Of a DNA stretch of 64,000 nucleotides, positions 12,901 through 24,834 are shown piece after piece. Below the pieces are notes generated by a model. It was not told the DNA's origin. It was given only the letters and a program-made list of their open reading frames with translations, and made no database searches. Within the stretch, counting starts at the first letter, position 1. Every line of letters starts with the position of its first letter. The DNA is from Tubulanus polymorphus. Taxonomy: Eukaryota > Nemertea > Palaeonemertea > Tubulaniformes > Tubulanidae. The stretch is taken from positions 11,278,275-11,342,274 of the forward strand of contig NC_134032.1 of assembly GCF_964204645.1 (NCBI RefSeq), written 5' to 3'. A program made the position numbers and the translations under genes.

Positions 12901-15900
12901 GATCAACAGGAATAGAAAACTAGGATGACAACATACCGCACTATAGAGTGTTGAAATTTGAATCAAGGTTTTTTTTTTCTAAGAATTTTTCGTACCCATA
13001 TTTTGCTCCAATGTTTCATAATTTTCGGTCATTCTGATCAGATCTTCTTTCAGAATTTCGTGTGACCTAAGAAGAAAAATTGTTAAAATCAAGATTAAGG
13101 CCTAATATGGTGTCAGTTTCTTTTCCCTCTTAGGAGGTTAGAGAGACCTGAGAAGAACGATTGGCCAAGAAGCACCACCCGGACCTAACAGAACTGTGCC
13201 CAGGATTCCAAATTTGCAATGTTTTTGGAGGATTAGCTAGAAAATGGCATTTTCACATTTACAGGCTGGTTACTTTTATTGACTTGCTGTTACCCCGACT
13301 ATTCCCTGATATGTGCATTGTTTTTTACGACTCGATCTGCTAAGAATCCAATCATTTAACTCGTACAACATAAGACAGAAACTGTTTGATCTTACATGTG
13401 ATCTACCTATCTCCAAGATCTATCTATCTTGTATCTTTTTTTGTATCAAAAGTGTATTATGTTGTTGGTATTATTTTGTAAACTACTCTGTGCTCTGTGC
13501 ATTAAGTATTAATTGTGGAGCAATAAACTGAAACTGAACAAATTTCGCTGAATTATCCCTGAAGCTCTTTTACAAAATTCCACGACTTTTTGAAAGAAAG
13601 GAAAACTCCCTGATTTCCAGGTTAAGTGGCCACCCTGGTTTACTTACTGCTCCAATTGTTGTATTTTGACTTGTAATTCGGTGCTGAATTCCTGTTCCTG
13701 TAGATACATATCGTTAGCTACGAACAGTTCACCTTTTAAATGTCTGAAATAGAAAACAGTGAAAAAATAAACTCCTCGCTAAAAGGCATATATTTTACCC
13801 CGAATCTACGTCGTGGAGTTCATCGAGGTTTACGAACCGAATCAAATCCTCGTGGTCAAGTTTTTCCGATCGTAAACTTCTGTTCATTTCGTTCAACATT
13901 TCGATCCTTTTAGACAAAGATTCTCTGAAAAAAATATAATACAACTTTTTACTTATCAATTGAAATGAATGACAATACAAAATGTTGCAACTTTCAATTG
14001 CAGGAACACGTTACTTGTATTGTTGAAGAGCCTCTGCAGTGCTTCCAGAGCTTGTTAAATTCTCTTCTGCTTTATCCAGAGCCGATTGTAAAATCTGAAA
14101 ATGAAATTATCAAATTTGAGTGGTGAACATTCCCTGCTAGGTCACAAGCAGAGTGCAGGGTACAGACAGTATAATGTCTCAGGGTTACAGGGTACACAGA
14201 AAAACAATTCTCTGAGGGGTGCAGGGTACAGACAGCAGAATGTCTGAGGGGGTGCAGCGTACAGACAGCAGATTGTCACAGGGAGTGCAGGGTACAAACA
14301 TTGTCCGAGGGGTGCAGGTACAAACAACATATTGTCTGAGGGGTGCAGTGTACAAACAACATATTGTCTGAGGGGGTGCAGGGTACACACACCAGATTGT
14401 CTGAGGGCTTGCAGGGTACAGAGAGCAAATTGTCCGAAATGGTGCAGGGTACAAACAGCAGATTGTCTCTGAAGGGTTGCAGGATACGGACAGCTGGCTG
14501 TCTGAGGTAAAAACTGACCTTAAGGATTTCATTCTTACCTTCACGGAATTGGTTTCCTCGTCTAAACGTTGAGCGAGGGTGTGATTAGAACACCTCATTT
14601 CGTCCAGTTGATTCTCCGTATCTTTCAACTGTTCTTTTAAATGTCGGATCGAGTCGTTCAGCGAACGATTCGAATTTTCAAATTCGGCGACCCGCGTCTC
14701 TAAATTCGTCATTTCAGCCGCCATCTCCAAACAGCGGGCGTCGTCTTTCGCTCGATTGGCCGGTCGAATGATGCTTAAATCGGGCGTGTTCGGGAAACCG
14801 ATACTGTTCGAGCCTACGTACATAATAATATCAGTTCAAACAAGTGTAAAAATTTCATAAAGATTAATTCATTATCAAAGCGTTATTCAAATCAAAGCCT
14901 CACTAAAATGATTTAATCGTGTGTAATTAATCATCCAATTCAGCAATCATTTTAACAATGTAAAATCACTCGTTTAATCAAATATCAAATGATTCGCATG
15001 GTTTCTAAATCCTGCTTATCCTGATCTTTCAGGACTGATGAAAATTCCTCTGTTAATGCAGGCCCATATTTAGGGGGGAGGGGGTTTGGGGCATTCATTG
15101 CCAAAGTTCCAGATGCTGGCTTTAAGAAGATTCACACTTTTGATCTTATTCTACTATGACTACGGCTAGGGAGACCAACCCGGCCAGTCACTTTTACATC
15201 GATCCCTGTGAAGAATCAGCCACCGTTTTTTAAAAGATCTGCCGCCCATCTACATGACAAGTCAATAATTTCTACAGCTGTGACCATTTTTTGTAAAACA
15301 GTGAACTGAATGTGTCAAAACTGTAGAATACATCAAAATTACACATAATTTTTAATATTTTTTGGGAGGACTATAGGCTTTGCCAGACCAGATCAAGAAC
15401 AATGTATGAAACAAATGGTACAACGGAAAACTTTGTAAAAAAACCTACGTTTTCTAGCACTACTGCTGCTGATGTTACCGCGGTGACTATTACCGATCAT
15501 TGTTGAGTTAGCCGGTGTCGTTGCTAGGGGTTTCGGAATCGGAGGCAAGCTGGAAACATTCGGTTCCGATTTCCAGCGCTCAGACTTTGGTACGACGATG
15601 TTCGGAAGAGAGTTTCCGGCTGGGTTTTTTGGGTTGTAAGCTCCGACCGGGGGCGCATCACCTGTCGACGTGAAAAAAAACATCTTTAAGATTCGAAATA
15701 CTGGGTTTGCCAAATACAGTGGAACCTCGTTCTAATGGACCGCTGGGAGAAAAAATAAAAATTTCATTAATATATGCGATAGTTCGTTAGATCCGTTACA
15801 CATCGTTTATGTATGAAAAGAGAACACCCCCTCGGCCTGGTGCGATGAAACACAAACCAACTGGTTTCATTGGAGTTTCACCCAGCACTGGCGGCGGTTG

Positions 15901-16970
15901 TCTCCACCAGTGATCTCCGTCGCTCTACGATCCTAGTGTAACCAACCACCCAGACGCGTGCATTCAAATTCGCTGAACAGTTGCCGACCAGAATTTGGTC
16001 GGCATTTTTGTCCGTGTTCAAACTGCGATATCTCAGCAAATAAACAACCGATTTTGATAAATAAACTATCTACTCTAACCTTATGATGTCTTGCGTTTGT
16101 TCATTATATATCATTTTGATGACAAATTTGATTTTTGTACGACTAAATTTAAGATACATAATTGATGCACTGTTTAGCGATGAGACACGTGGAGCTGGAT
16201 TTCTGGTGGTTTCAAGTCACAATGATTGAAAAGTATCGAGAATATGTCGTTCGCATCTTAGTGTCCGTGGTACATCAGACACTAAGGTTCTTGGTGAAAT
16301 TGCAGTAGGCCTACTATTCAAGTATAGATACTGTCAGTTAATAAATCGTAGCAATCGTACTACAAATTGTAGCAGCTGGCAACACATCGTAAATCTGTAT
16401 CACTAATCTAAGATAAATAAAGCAACACTGTCTCTCGGTTTGAAACTGACAATAAATAAACAAATGTGACTGATCGTGGCTTAGCAACAATGAAAATATA
16501 CTAAAAAAACTAAGGTCGTTATTACTGAAAGTTCGTTAGAAAAGGGGTCGTTGTGACCGATGAAATTTGACTAAATGAGAAGGATTTGGTCGGGCATTTT
16601 TTTTCGTACGTAACAAGCGATGGTTCGTTCGTTCCGAGGTTCCACACACAGCACTGGCACTGGTGGTGTACGATGTTGTTGCCGTTTTAACTATCAAAAT
16701 GTAATCCTTATTTACCATGTTCACCTTTTGCCTAAATAGATTTAATCGATATTTTATCAAAATGCTGTATTCGGTGGGTAGGGATAAAACTAAACTATTA
16801 AGCTTTTAACGTTTTTCGAGTGGAGTGGTCCGAGGTCAGACACAAAAATCGTCAAAAATCGAATGGCCTTTTCTACATCAACAGCGAATCTGGGTGCAAA
16901 TTGCTGCACGCATTTCTGACGATTACTTACTCTTAATCGCGGCGAATCGTTTAGATTTAGGAAAAGACAT
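6957..16970 (-). CDS. HMMR: Hyaluronan-mediated motility receptor (RHAMM) orthologue
   Basis: A spindle and centrosome coiled-coil protein that in vertebrates binds microtubules, with a secondary hyaluronan-binding role. Sixteen coding exons were read on the minus strand: 16931-16970, 15449-15661, 14539-14813, 14015-14094, 13799-13924, 13648-13743, 12996-13066, 12728-12876, 11905-12420, 11423-11535, 10990-11043, 10216-10377, 9314-9362, 8376-8552, 7690-7794 and 6957-7103. All have GT-AG ends and consistent phase, giving 790 aa (human about 724). The start MSFPK matches the family start. Residues 14-100 are Pro/Ser-rich with a VGAYNP motif. About 105-720 is coiled coil. The C-terminal part holds the most conserved blocks: EINKWQKLYEDL, YAKLLGHQN near 679, KQKIQHIVK, DPSKAF near 732 and TPLRDSSTN. 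An untranslated exon part probably runs to 17013, where an acceptor precedes it. Orthology is strong; exact internal exon limits rest on my reading. Confidence 0.95.
8693..8822. mobile_element. Palindromic MITE in HMMR intron
   Basis: The ends pair as GGGCCGAGTTTCA and TGAAACTGGGCCC, and inner blocks pair as AAAGTTTAAGC with the reverse of GGTTTAAGTTTTT. About 130 bp. A related terminus, GTGAAACTGGGCCCTGG, occurs at 45801 in the IF1 gene. The GGGCC(C) ends resemble the GTTCCACAG family described elsewhere in the window. Confidence 0.5.
8860..9085 (-). mobile_element. tRNA-derived SINE-like element
   Basis: Read on the minus strand from about 9085, the sequence starts GCGCAGTTAGCTCATTTTG, which resembles a tRNA A box (TAGCTCANTTGG). 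About 40 nt later comes CCTGGATCGAAAC, a degenerate B box. The downstream tail runs to a poly-T (A-rich on the element strand) near 8950. The head is too degenerate to be a functional tRNA. It lies in an HMMR intron. Confidence 0.5.
10692..10785. mobile_element. GTTCCACAG-family palindromic MITE (diverged copy)
   Basis: Contains TTCGACAGTT, AAGATTTGACTCAGAGTT and AACTCAAGAGTTAA, the same order as in the clearer copies at 25531 and 56378. The ends are GGCCCGGG and GGGCC. It lies in an HMMR intron. Confidence 0.5.
14150..14510. repeat. Minisatellite in HMMR intron 3
   Basis: About ten diverged units of roughly 33 bp with the consensus TGTCTGAGGGGTGCAGGGTA followed by CAGACAGCAGAT. It lies wholly within the intron between coding exons 14015-14094 and 14539-14813. 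Open frames across it come only from the repeat. Confidence 0.8.
15717..16645. mobile_element. pogo/Tigger-like DNA transposon relic in HMMR intron 1
   Basis: The left end is CAGTGGAACCTCGTTCTAAT just after TA (15715-15716). An inverted match, TTCGTTCCGAGGTTCCAC, ends near 16645. CAGTGGAACCTCG termini next to TA are typical of pogo-group elements of the Tc1/mariner superfamily (established knowledge). The roughly 0.9-kb interior shows no transposase frame, so this is a non-autonomous or decayed copy. The right-most bases after TTCCAC do not match the expected end. Confidence 0.5.
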
Positions 16971-17013
16971 CGCCAAAGTCGAGATTTTTTAATTTATTTC
17001 CACCCTCAAAAAC

Positions 17014-19300
17014 CTGAAACAAAAATATTTATTCAAAAATGGCGGGCCTCCACACCGGTCAAGGTCAAAAGATCCGGTTTCTAAAAAATTCCCTCTGATA
17101 TAATTTATTTGTCTGTCAAACAATATTCTTAACATTAGAACATTAGAAACAAATGTTTCTGAAGTTTTGTCAATATTAGTGTAGAAAATGTATATAAGAT
17201 TCCGGTGACACCGAGTATTTTCATGGACACCGGCACCGGACTAGGTGATGCACTTTTGCTGATTGATTATCCGGACTACTGGCGTTGCGGGCAGCGCATG
17301 ATCTCCGATCACAAACTACCACTGATTCTATGTGTGGTAACTTTAGTGATAAAACTTGATGAAAACAGCTTATAATGGATATCAAAACCAAATGGTTTAT
17401 TCAGACTTTATAGTTTCGCTACTGATCATCGGTCTCGACCCAGGTCGCGTTTTCCGAGAAAAATAAATTGATCTGAATTAATAGTTAAAACTTGATTTAA
17501 ACAATTTTCTAACACTGCAAATCGCCAATCGCATATCTAAGGAGGATTGGTTTCACATCAGGCATTTTAGGAGTTTTTTTTCTGAAGTATGCCGATATAG
17601 CTACGATCCGGGCCAATCCACTTTTCGGGGATGTGTTAAGATCTGTATCGCTTTTTATTGCTACCAAAACAACAGAATTACTTTATCATTACAGCTATCG
17701 GGAGATGAAGCTTGTCAGCAACCATAATATATCAAGTCATTTTAGATTACGCGGGGTGTGACAAGTTGGCCAAGAGAGCCAATCGATCGCTGTGCTATTC
17801 AAACCACAAATTTCTAATTCTAATGAATCGTATTTACTTACCGACGGTTATACTACGTAATAGAATACAAACAAAAACATCAACCAACTTGATTATATAA
17901 AATGAACGTAAATTTCCTCAAATGGTGAACGCATCGCTGGCCTCTATATGAAATAACGCCCCGAGGAATGTTTATTCGGGAATCCGTCTACTTTTAAACG
18001 CATACCTCAAAACATCTTTTTATGGAATTGACCATTTATTGAATAATGGTCTACAGTTTCAGTGTTTTATGTTCGTTTTTGCAATGGCATTTTAATAATT
18101 TTATGAGTCAGGGCCCTAGCTGCCGCACCGGGCGGATCTTTGCTGAGGGAATTTTTTGTGTATTTTTGATAAAATCTCGGGTATAAAAGCAATAAGTTAA
18201 TACATATGATCGAGTTGTTATCCTTTCTTCGGGACCACACATTTTTCATAACACAATTGAGATTCTGATAGTTTGTCCTAGACCGCACCGGTGTACTTTC
18301 TACGTCCAGCTCATAGAAGCTAGTACACCACCGCGACTCAGTAGCCAGAGAAGGCTTTACTCACTTGCTCTACACTCAATTGCCAGTGTTATTTAATGAC
18401 TGAGAACCTGTTTTTATCAATGACTAACTCATATGCCTTTGCTAACTCAACTGTTCCTTCCACTCAGCGAACAATTTGTGCAAAATTGGAAAGTGACCCA
18501 GTTTAATTTTTTATAGCGAGGGCCGGAGCTGACCTGGAAAGGGTAGCAAGAGCATCCACGTATCTTCAGGACCAATCATTTAAGAAATGATTACTCCAAG
18601 CTTGAATTAAATGCGAAATATCAAAGCTATGAAACTATATAAAGCTACTACATGTACTTCTTTCAGCCATATACACAACCAAGAACTGCAGCCAACAGAG
18701 ACTTCCGACAAAACAATGACAAACTTTCTTATATCATACACAAGTTTATTACTTTTTTACAAGAATTTCTGCATGGAATACAGCAACATGAATTCGGGTA
18801 CAGAGAGAGCCGACGAATAACCAGTAACTTATACCATATTACAAAACTAATTAAATATCAAGCATCAAAATAAAACATTTCATCATCATTCTATACAACT
18901 GAGTGAGCGAATTGTGGGAGATGATTAATTAGAGTAAATATACAGTCACGATTACCGTAATAATTCTAATATGATATATCGATGATGATGGTGTCGGTGA
19001 GAGTATGTACAAACAACTATATTTACATATTACATTTTAATCGTTATAGTGTTCATAATATTTACAAAATTATGACCGAGGCTTATATTCTAAGCCTTTA
19101 TATGTTGTGAATCCCGGACCAGGGACCGCTCGATTAAGAGCCTATGGTTAACCAAGTTTTTATCAAAGATTCTTATCCCAGACTCACGACTAGGTCAGGT
19201 CCTATCAACCGATTAAAGGGGTCAACAGGTGGAACCTTTTCAAACCCTTTTAAGTGTTTTCTACTAAAATAAATCATAATCGCGTGCACAATGACCGATG
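17014..19300. other. HMMR upstream region and zinc-finger gene 3' side
   Basis: No coding exon is recognised. A donor-like CTTAC on the plus strand at 17837-17841 (GTAAG on the minus strand) could end an untranslated HMMR first exon lying just above it. On the minus strand an AATAAA at about 18745-18750 could close a long 3' untranslated region of the zinc-finger gene. Both are weak inferences. Confidence 0.35.
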
Positions 19301-19310
19301 AGGTTTCAAA

Positions 19311-21374
19311 TCAGTCCGAGCCGGACGTTTTCATTATTTCGATTGGATGCATGCGCATGTGCTGTTTCAGCGTGCTGCCGTGCGCGAACGACTTTTCGCA
19401 CACGACGCACTTGTACGGCTTGACGCCGGTGTGCACACGCATGTGTTCCTTCATACCGCTGTACAGGCGAAACATGATTCCGCACACGCTGCACATGTAC
19501 GGCTTCTCGCCGGTGTGCAGACGCATGTGGTGTCGCAATCCTTTCCGATACGTGAACTCCTTCTTGCACACCTCGCACGGGTACACCTCGCCGGTGTGCA
19601 GACGCATGTGATTGTTCAGATCGGTGCGCAGCTTGTAGACCTTATCGCACTGCGAACACTTGAACGGCTTGACGCCCGTGTGTATCAACGAATGGTTGTG
19701 CAAGCTGTAACGCTTCGAGAACAGACGCTTGCACACTTTGCACTCGTACGGCTTTTCGCCGCTGTGCACGCGCGAGTGTTGTTTCAAGTCGAAGTTGTAC
19801 GCGTAGACTTTGCCGCATTCCTCGCACTGGAACGGCTTCTCGTCGCTGTGCATGACGCGTTGGTGTTTGCGCATGCTCGAGTTGTGGCTGTACATTTTGT
19901 CGCAGAACGGGCACTGATACGGCCGCGCCGCTTTATGCGTCAGTTTGTGTTCAGCGAGGTCGTCCTTGATTTCGAACACGGCGTTGCAGACGGCGCATTT
20001 GTACTTGTCGTCGTTGTCGTGGTCACGCAGGTGTTTCTCCAAGTGTTCTTGCGTTGAGTAGCACTTTCCACATTTCGCGCAGCGCGGCGTCTCGTAATAG
20101 ATATCCATTTCGAAAACTTCTGGAAAAAATATGTATAGAATTTGTACTTTTTTTTCAGATTCATTTATCTACATATAACTACAAGCTCAATCATCATGTT
20201 ACTTCAAATGAACGAATAATTCCAGATAACTTTAATACATATTTGGTAAAATACGATGAAGAAATAAATAATAATAAGAATTTTCCGATTAAGAAAATTC
20301 TCAACATTTCCTGAATAAAATGTCAGTTAATTTTCAAATCAGCAGCTGATTTTCACGAAGTCTGAACGAGGCAATGATATTCCTAGGTATATGGAAACTC
20401 TGAGGTATGCAATTTCAAACCCATCTTTGAGCCCAGGGGCTGCTATCAATAGACAAGTTTGTTACTTAAACCATGCTGGGGCTGGTTTTGACTTACTTTA
20501 ACCACAGAGGCTAGCTAGTTTTATCTTTAAATAACACTAGGGCAAGTTTTATAGACAAGTTTTAACTTAAAGCATGATGGGGCTGGTGTTAACTTATTAT
20601 CTATAACCCCCGGGGGCTAGCTTAACGACCAGTTTTAACTTAAAACCCAGGGGCCACTTTTGACCGGTTTTAATATTAACCCCAGGGGTCGGACTTATAG
20701 ACCAGGGGTAACTCAATTGACTAGGGTTATTGCATTCAAGTCAATAAAAATGATTTTGCCGATAGAGTGTAGAAATATTTACCCTTTTGATTGATGATAT
20801 TTTCCGTGGAGGTAGTTAACTTTCTATAACCGTCACTCGAATGCCTCGCGGTGAGTGGCAGAACCTTCGGATATGGTTTGCTCCGCGGACTCATATCCGG
20901 TGGCTCAATCTTATCGATGCAAGTAAAAATCGGCTCCTCGCCCGGCTTCCGCGGCGTCAACTTCTTCAACACGATCGGCGTTGTCGGTATTTCCATGCGT
21001 GTCGGTCGGGGCTGCGCCGACGCCGGCGGATCGCCCATCAGCGTGTAGTGATGCTCGAGTCCGACGATCGAAGCGGCCGCGTCTGTCGTCGAGAACTTCT
21101 CCAAAACCGTCGTCGGACATAGTTGATTATCGGTTAACATCGCGTTGTTCTCTTCCTCTTCGCCGCTGCTTTCATCTTCGTCGTCGAATTCGTCGTCATC
21201 GGAGCCGAGCGCTCTGATCGGCTCGGTGTCGCCCGGTATTCGCTTGTCGAGGACGTACGACTGCTGCGTCTGCCCCGTCGTCACGGACGACGACGTCATC
21301 TGCTGCGCCTTCGACTGTCGATATTTATCCAGTAACATTTGGTGTATGTAGTCCACCTGACCTTGAGACTCCAT
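19311..21374 (-). CDS. Nine-finger C2H2 zinc-finger protein
   Basis: A probable nuclear DNA-binding regulator. Two coding exons: 20783-21374 and 19311-20119. The splice is phase 1 and rebuilds a Lys-Glu codon pair, giving 466 aa. The N-terminal half (1-201) is not recognisable as a known domain: it begins MESQGQVDYIHQML, has an acidic run around 58-75 (Asp/Glu/Ser) and a Pro-rich stretch. Residues 211-455 hold nine C2H2 fingers in a row with TGEKPY/TGVKPF-type linkers from finger 4 on. Fingers 1-3 have non-standard linkers, and finger 3 has an extra residue between its histidines. The C-terminal tail is 11 residues. An acceptor at 21390-21392 just before the start implies an upstream untranslated exon, perhaps ending at 21993. 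I cannot assign a specific orthologue. Confidence 0.92.
20440..20735. repeat. Cluster of GGGGCTGGTTTTA-type repeats
   Basis: Five or six diverged units of about 50-60 bp, each with an (A)CCCAGGGGC/GCTGG(T)TTT block and ACTTAAA or TTTTATAGAC. They lie in the single intron of the zinc-finger gene. They resemble the arms of the TATAGAC palindrome at 6647 and look like nested or tandem partial copies. Confidence 0.5.
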
Positions 21375-21389
21375 CGTAACAAATCAAAT

Positions 21390-22755
21390 CTGTAAAAATG
21401 GAATTGTTCATTGACTAAAGATAGGCCCGATATGACTCTCCTACTCTTTTTTCCGAGTGAAATTCTGCCCGTAATGGTCCACTGCAACGCAAGTCACCTT
21501 CTCTCAAAAGTAGCGGAGTAGGCATTAGGGCGCATATGGAAAGTAGGGCGCTTGTGTTATTAAATAAAGAATAGTGTAGCACATAACCATATTAGGGCTG
21601 TTCCTTCCCAATAACATTAAAATTTCATGCATATCCTGAAATGGGCAGCCCTGTGCCCCAAACTGCAGCCAGGGTCAGGGAAGTGTACTAAACTTCTGCC
21701 AGTCAGTGCCAGTAGCATTAAAAACCAATTTGTTCATGATTATTTTTATTCTTTTAAATTCAAAAATCTTTTTTCATCATCTTCAGAAATAATTTAATCT
21801 CTAAAACCTAACCCCTTACGTTGCCGTCGTAAACATATGCAATCGTCAAACTGTTAGTTAACAGTATGTATAATAAAATTCAAATTCAATTCAACATTTA
21901 CAGACATTTTCTTCCGATTTTCGGCAGCATTTTTCCTAGTTTTTTGCCACGAGTTACAATTGAAAAATGACATTCAGCGATAGAAAACTTACTAATCTTT
22001 GCACCGAGCACGGCTTAGTGGCTAGAAATGACTCGAATTGGTTGAAATCGGCACGAAAATATTACAAAATCTTCGAACAGAATTTAGCATAATAGCGTAG
22101 CCTCCTGTCGACCCTGAGAACTAGCCACAACCGTTGCGTAGAGGGCAGCACGTACCGGTCTCTTCTAAGTAGCTTTAATGTACGGATTTGGTTTAAAAGA
22201 CGCTACAGGGCCATTTTGTACAATTCCTCTGTCTATATATTTCCATCACAAATTTTCCTGACGGTAAAATCGAGTATTCAGGTTTTCAGCAATAATATGC
22301 ATTGATATACTTACTTAAGCACGCGAGTATTCTAAAGAAGAAGAAGAAGAAGAAGAAGAGTAAATAGTTAGTTCACGATTTTCCCGCATATAGTTAATAT
22401 AGGGGCAGCACATTTAAGTAAAAATATAGGTTATTACTGTGGCATGCGAGACAAAAATATTTTTCCAATATCTTCAACTTTAATTTATTGTAACTTATTC
22501 AATTCTCCAAACTCCAAAAACGAATACTTCAATCTTCCCTGAATAAGGAGTACAGAAGATATACCTTTGTAAAATATTTTCAATCCAGTTTATAAGTTTA
22601 TAGATGGCAGCACCAGCTGAGAGTTAGAGTTAGGCAGCTGTCCACATTTATCAACTGTCCCTGTGTAAATTTCTAGCCCAAATGCAATAGGATTTCGCCA
22701 ATCTTAATCCCAATCATTATTTTCCACCGGTTCTAAGACGTGAATGTGAGTGAAA
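21390..22755. promoter_or_regulatory. Shared upstream region of zinc-finger gene and archease
   Basis: The zinc-finger gene (minus) and archease (plus) start 1.4 kb apart, facing away from each other. If the untranslated exon at about 21993 is real, the promoter gap is about 0.75 kb or less. A (GAA)n microsatellite sits at about 22335-22360. No TATA box stands out. Confidence 0.4.
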
Positions 22756-24413
22756 ATGGATATGACCATACCAGAAATAAAATACGAATGTAAGTTTTAG
22801 TTTGACAACGAAGAGAATTGTGCAAAAAATAGGTTTTTTACGTGGAACCGGCTTTCTCCCGTTCTCGATTGTTCGACCTTCACACCGAAAATTAACGATT
22901 GCGTGCAATGCACACTCGCCATAACTGCATGAAAAAATGAAAAATTGTATTTTTGGCATTAAAAAATAATTTGGTAATCGTATTTGCTTATTTTTGAAGT
23001 AGATTTATCTTTTTTTGATATTCATTTTAAAAATTCTCCTTTCAGATCTCGATCACACGGCAGATGTCCAGTAAGTACATTCAACTTGTGACTGATGATA
23101 GACCCACAGCCCACACTGACCCAAATTTTGAAGTTGTGCCAAGCTCCTGGCGATTGAAACTAATGTCCACCTATCAATTCACAAAGTAATAGCTTTATTT
23201 CGTTATTGATCTTTTGTTAAATTCATTTCAGAATTCATTCCTGGGGAGAAAACCTGAAGGAGGCATTTGAACAGGTAAATAATTTAATTACTGTCCATAA
23301 TCTATATAGAATAACTGTTATTCTATAGACACTGGATTAACAGATTATCATTTTTACACTACTACCTACAACTCTGATACGAGCCCCTGTGACTGTTATT
23401 GTTAGCTTGATCATGATTTGATAAAAAGTAATGTACAGGGTTAACGGTAAATAGGTGGTCGGCCGGGTCAACTTCTAAAGTTCTTCGAAAATCTACGCTT
23501 GCATATAATGCATTTTGAATGCGGTTTGTAAGTCAATTGTGTAAGTTTCATGTAAATGTACTGATGCGTGTATTATAGCAAAATAATATTTCAGCAAAAA
23601 ATGACAAACAAGGTATCGATTTTTTTTGGCATAATATCGATATTATTTTCTGGTCATTGTTTTTCAGGCAGCTATGGCGATGTTCTCCTACATGACTGAG
23701 ATCGATTCGGTCACAATTCGAGAGACGCACGAAATCGAAGCGGATGCCGAGGATTTAGAAGGTTTACTGTATCATTTTTTAGACGAATTCCTCTTTTTAT
23801 TCTCGGCTGAACCGTTTCAGATAGCAAGGGTATGCGCGTGTCTCGCTTTTATCGTAATTGTTGAATTTCTAGTTTAAAGGCGCAGAGTCGTAAAAATGAA
23901 ACATTCCATTTCAGAAAGTTGAAATCACGGAATTCGATACCAAAAACTTCAAGATAAAAGCGAAAGGGTAATTAATTCAGAAAATTTCTAGGCAAAATAA
24001 GCGTGTGACTGATTCTGGGTTATCAGGGAATACAATCAACCCCCGATATACCGCCCACCCTACCAACAGGTTTTCTCAATGTACATCGCTATACAAATAC
24101 ATAGTAAAACACCCCGATTACCGGTATAGAGAATAAGGCGGTATATTGAGGGTGTTTTACTATGTATTTGTATTGAGATGAACATTGAGAAAACCTGGCG
24201 GTTGGCGCGTGTGGCGGGGGAGGGCGGTATAACGGGGGATGACTGTATATCATCCGACGAAAGTTTCATAAGAATTTTCTTTGCAGACACGGGGAAGAAT
24301 TCGATATTCAAATACACCCGCAGGGAACCGAGGTAAAAGCGATCACCTACTCGAATATGCAAATTCATCAAAATCCGAACCGCGTCGATATCTTCGTTAT
24401 CATAGATATTTGA
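22756..24413 (+). CDS. ZBTB8OS: Archease, cofactor of the RtcB tRNA ligase complex
   Basis: Archease activates the RTCB RNA ligase, which joins tRNA halves and spliced XBP1 mRNA in metazoans, by promoting ligase guanylylation. Six coding exons: 22756-22789, 23046-23070, 23232-23274, 23668-23829, 23915-23967 and 24287-24413. All have GT-AG ends and matching phase, giving 147 aa. An in-frame stop just upstream fixes the start to the ATG at 22756 or the next one 6 nt on. Family signatures: YLDHTADVQ at 12-20 with the metal-site aspartate, HSWGENLKEAFEQ, AMFSYMT, the FLDEFLFLFSAEPF helix, HPQGTEVKAITYS and the terminal VIIDI whose Asp146 is expected in the metal site. AATAAA at 24579-24584. A decayed copy of its last exon lies at 33960. 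Confidence 0.97.
24034..24247. mobile_element. pogo/Tigger-like MITE in archease intron 5
   Basis: A palindrome of about 214 bp with ends CAACCCCCGATATACCGCC and GGCGGTATAACGGGGGATG. The inner arms pair as GGTTTTCTCAATGTACATC with GATGAACATTGAGAAAACC, and as ATACATAGTAAAACACC with GGTGTTTTACTATGTAT. A second member lies in MTERF3 intron 1 at 41277-41541. CAGTCAACCCCCGATATA ends beside TA suggest the pogo group. Confidence 0.65.
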
Positions 24414-24834
24414 TATAAGTGTCGTGATAAACTATTGGAAAGTGTTCAGATGACTAGAGACTTGAATTTGGCGAGAAAGGACATCACTGGTGTCAGTGTG
24501 CAAGCTCAGTGCTCTCATAGGAGCTTGTTGCTTTTTACCAGGGGAAATGTTTTACGTAATATTAATTAAAGTTATTGAAATAAACTTTGTTGAAGTACAC
24601 TGTATGCGTAATTTCGTTTTTTATGGTTTGCAAAATTCTGGTGGAACCAGGGGTGGATTTTGGCGGTCCACAACCAACCGCGTTAACTCGTAGAAGTTGT
24701 CCTTTTCGTAGAAAACAGATTTTTAATTAAAACTTACAAATTTGATTCTGATATCTAATTTGAATGAGGAACTTAAAGCGATTTTATTCAGCATTATTAG
24801 AGAATGGCTTCCATCAAAGAGGATTCGAACAAAG

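Noticed and set aside
14185-14823. 212-codon minus-strand frame ending in a Cys/Pro-rich repeat
   Set aside because: The repeat part is intron minisatellite; the HMMR exon stops at a clear donor at 14539.
15034-15060. Hammerhead-ribozyme-like CTGATGA
   Set aside because: Only the CTGATGA core is present; the matching GAAA and stems I-III cannot be built nearby.
19347-20057. 236-codon plus-strand open frame
   Set aside because: It lies antisense to the zinc-finger exon and is open only because of the codon pattern of the fingers; the real protein is on the minus strand.
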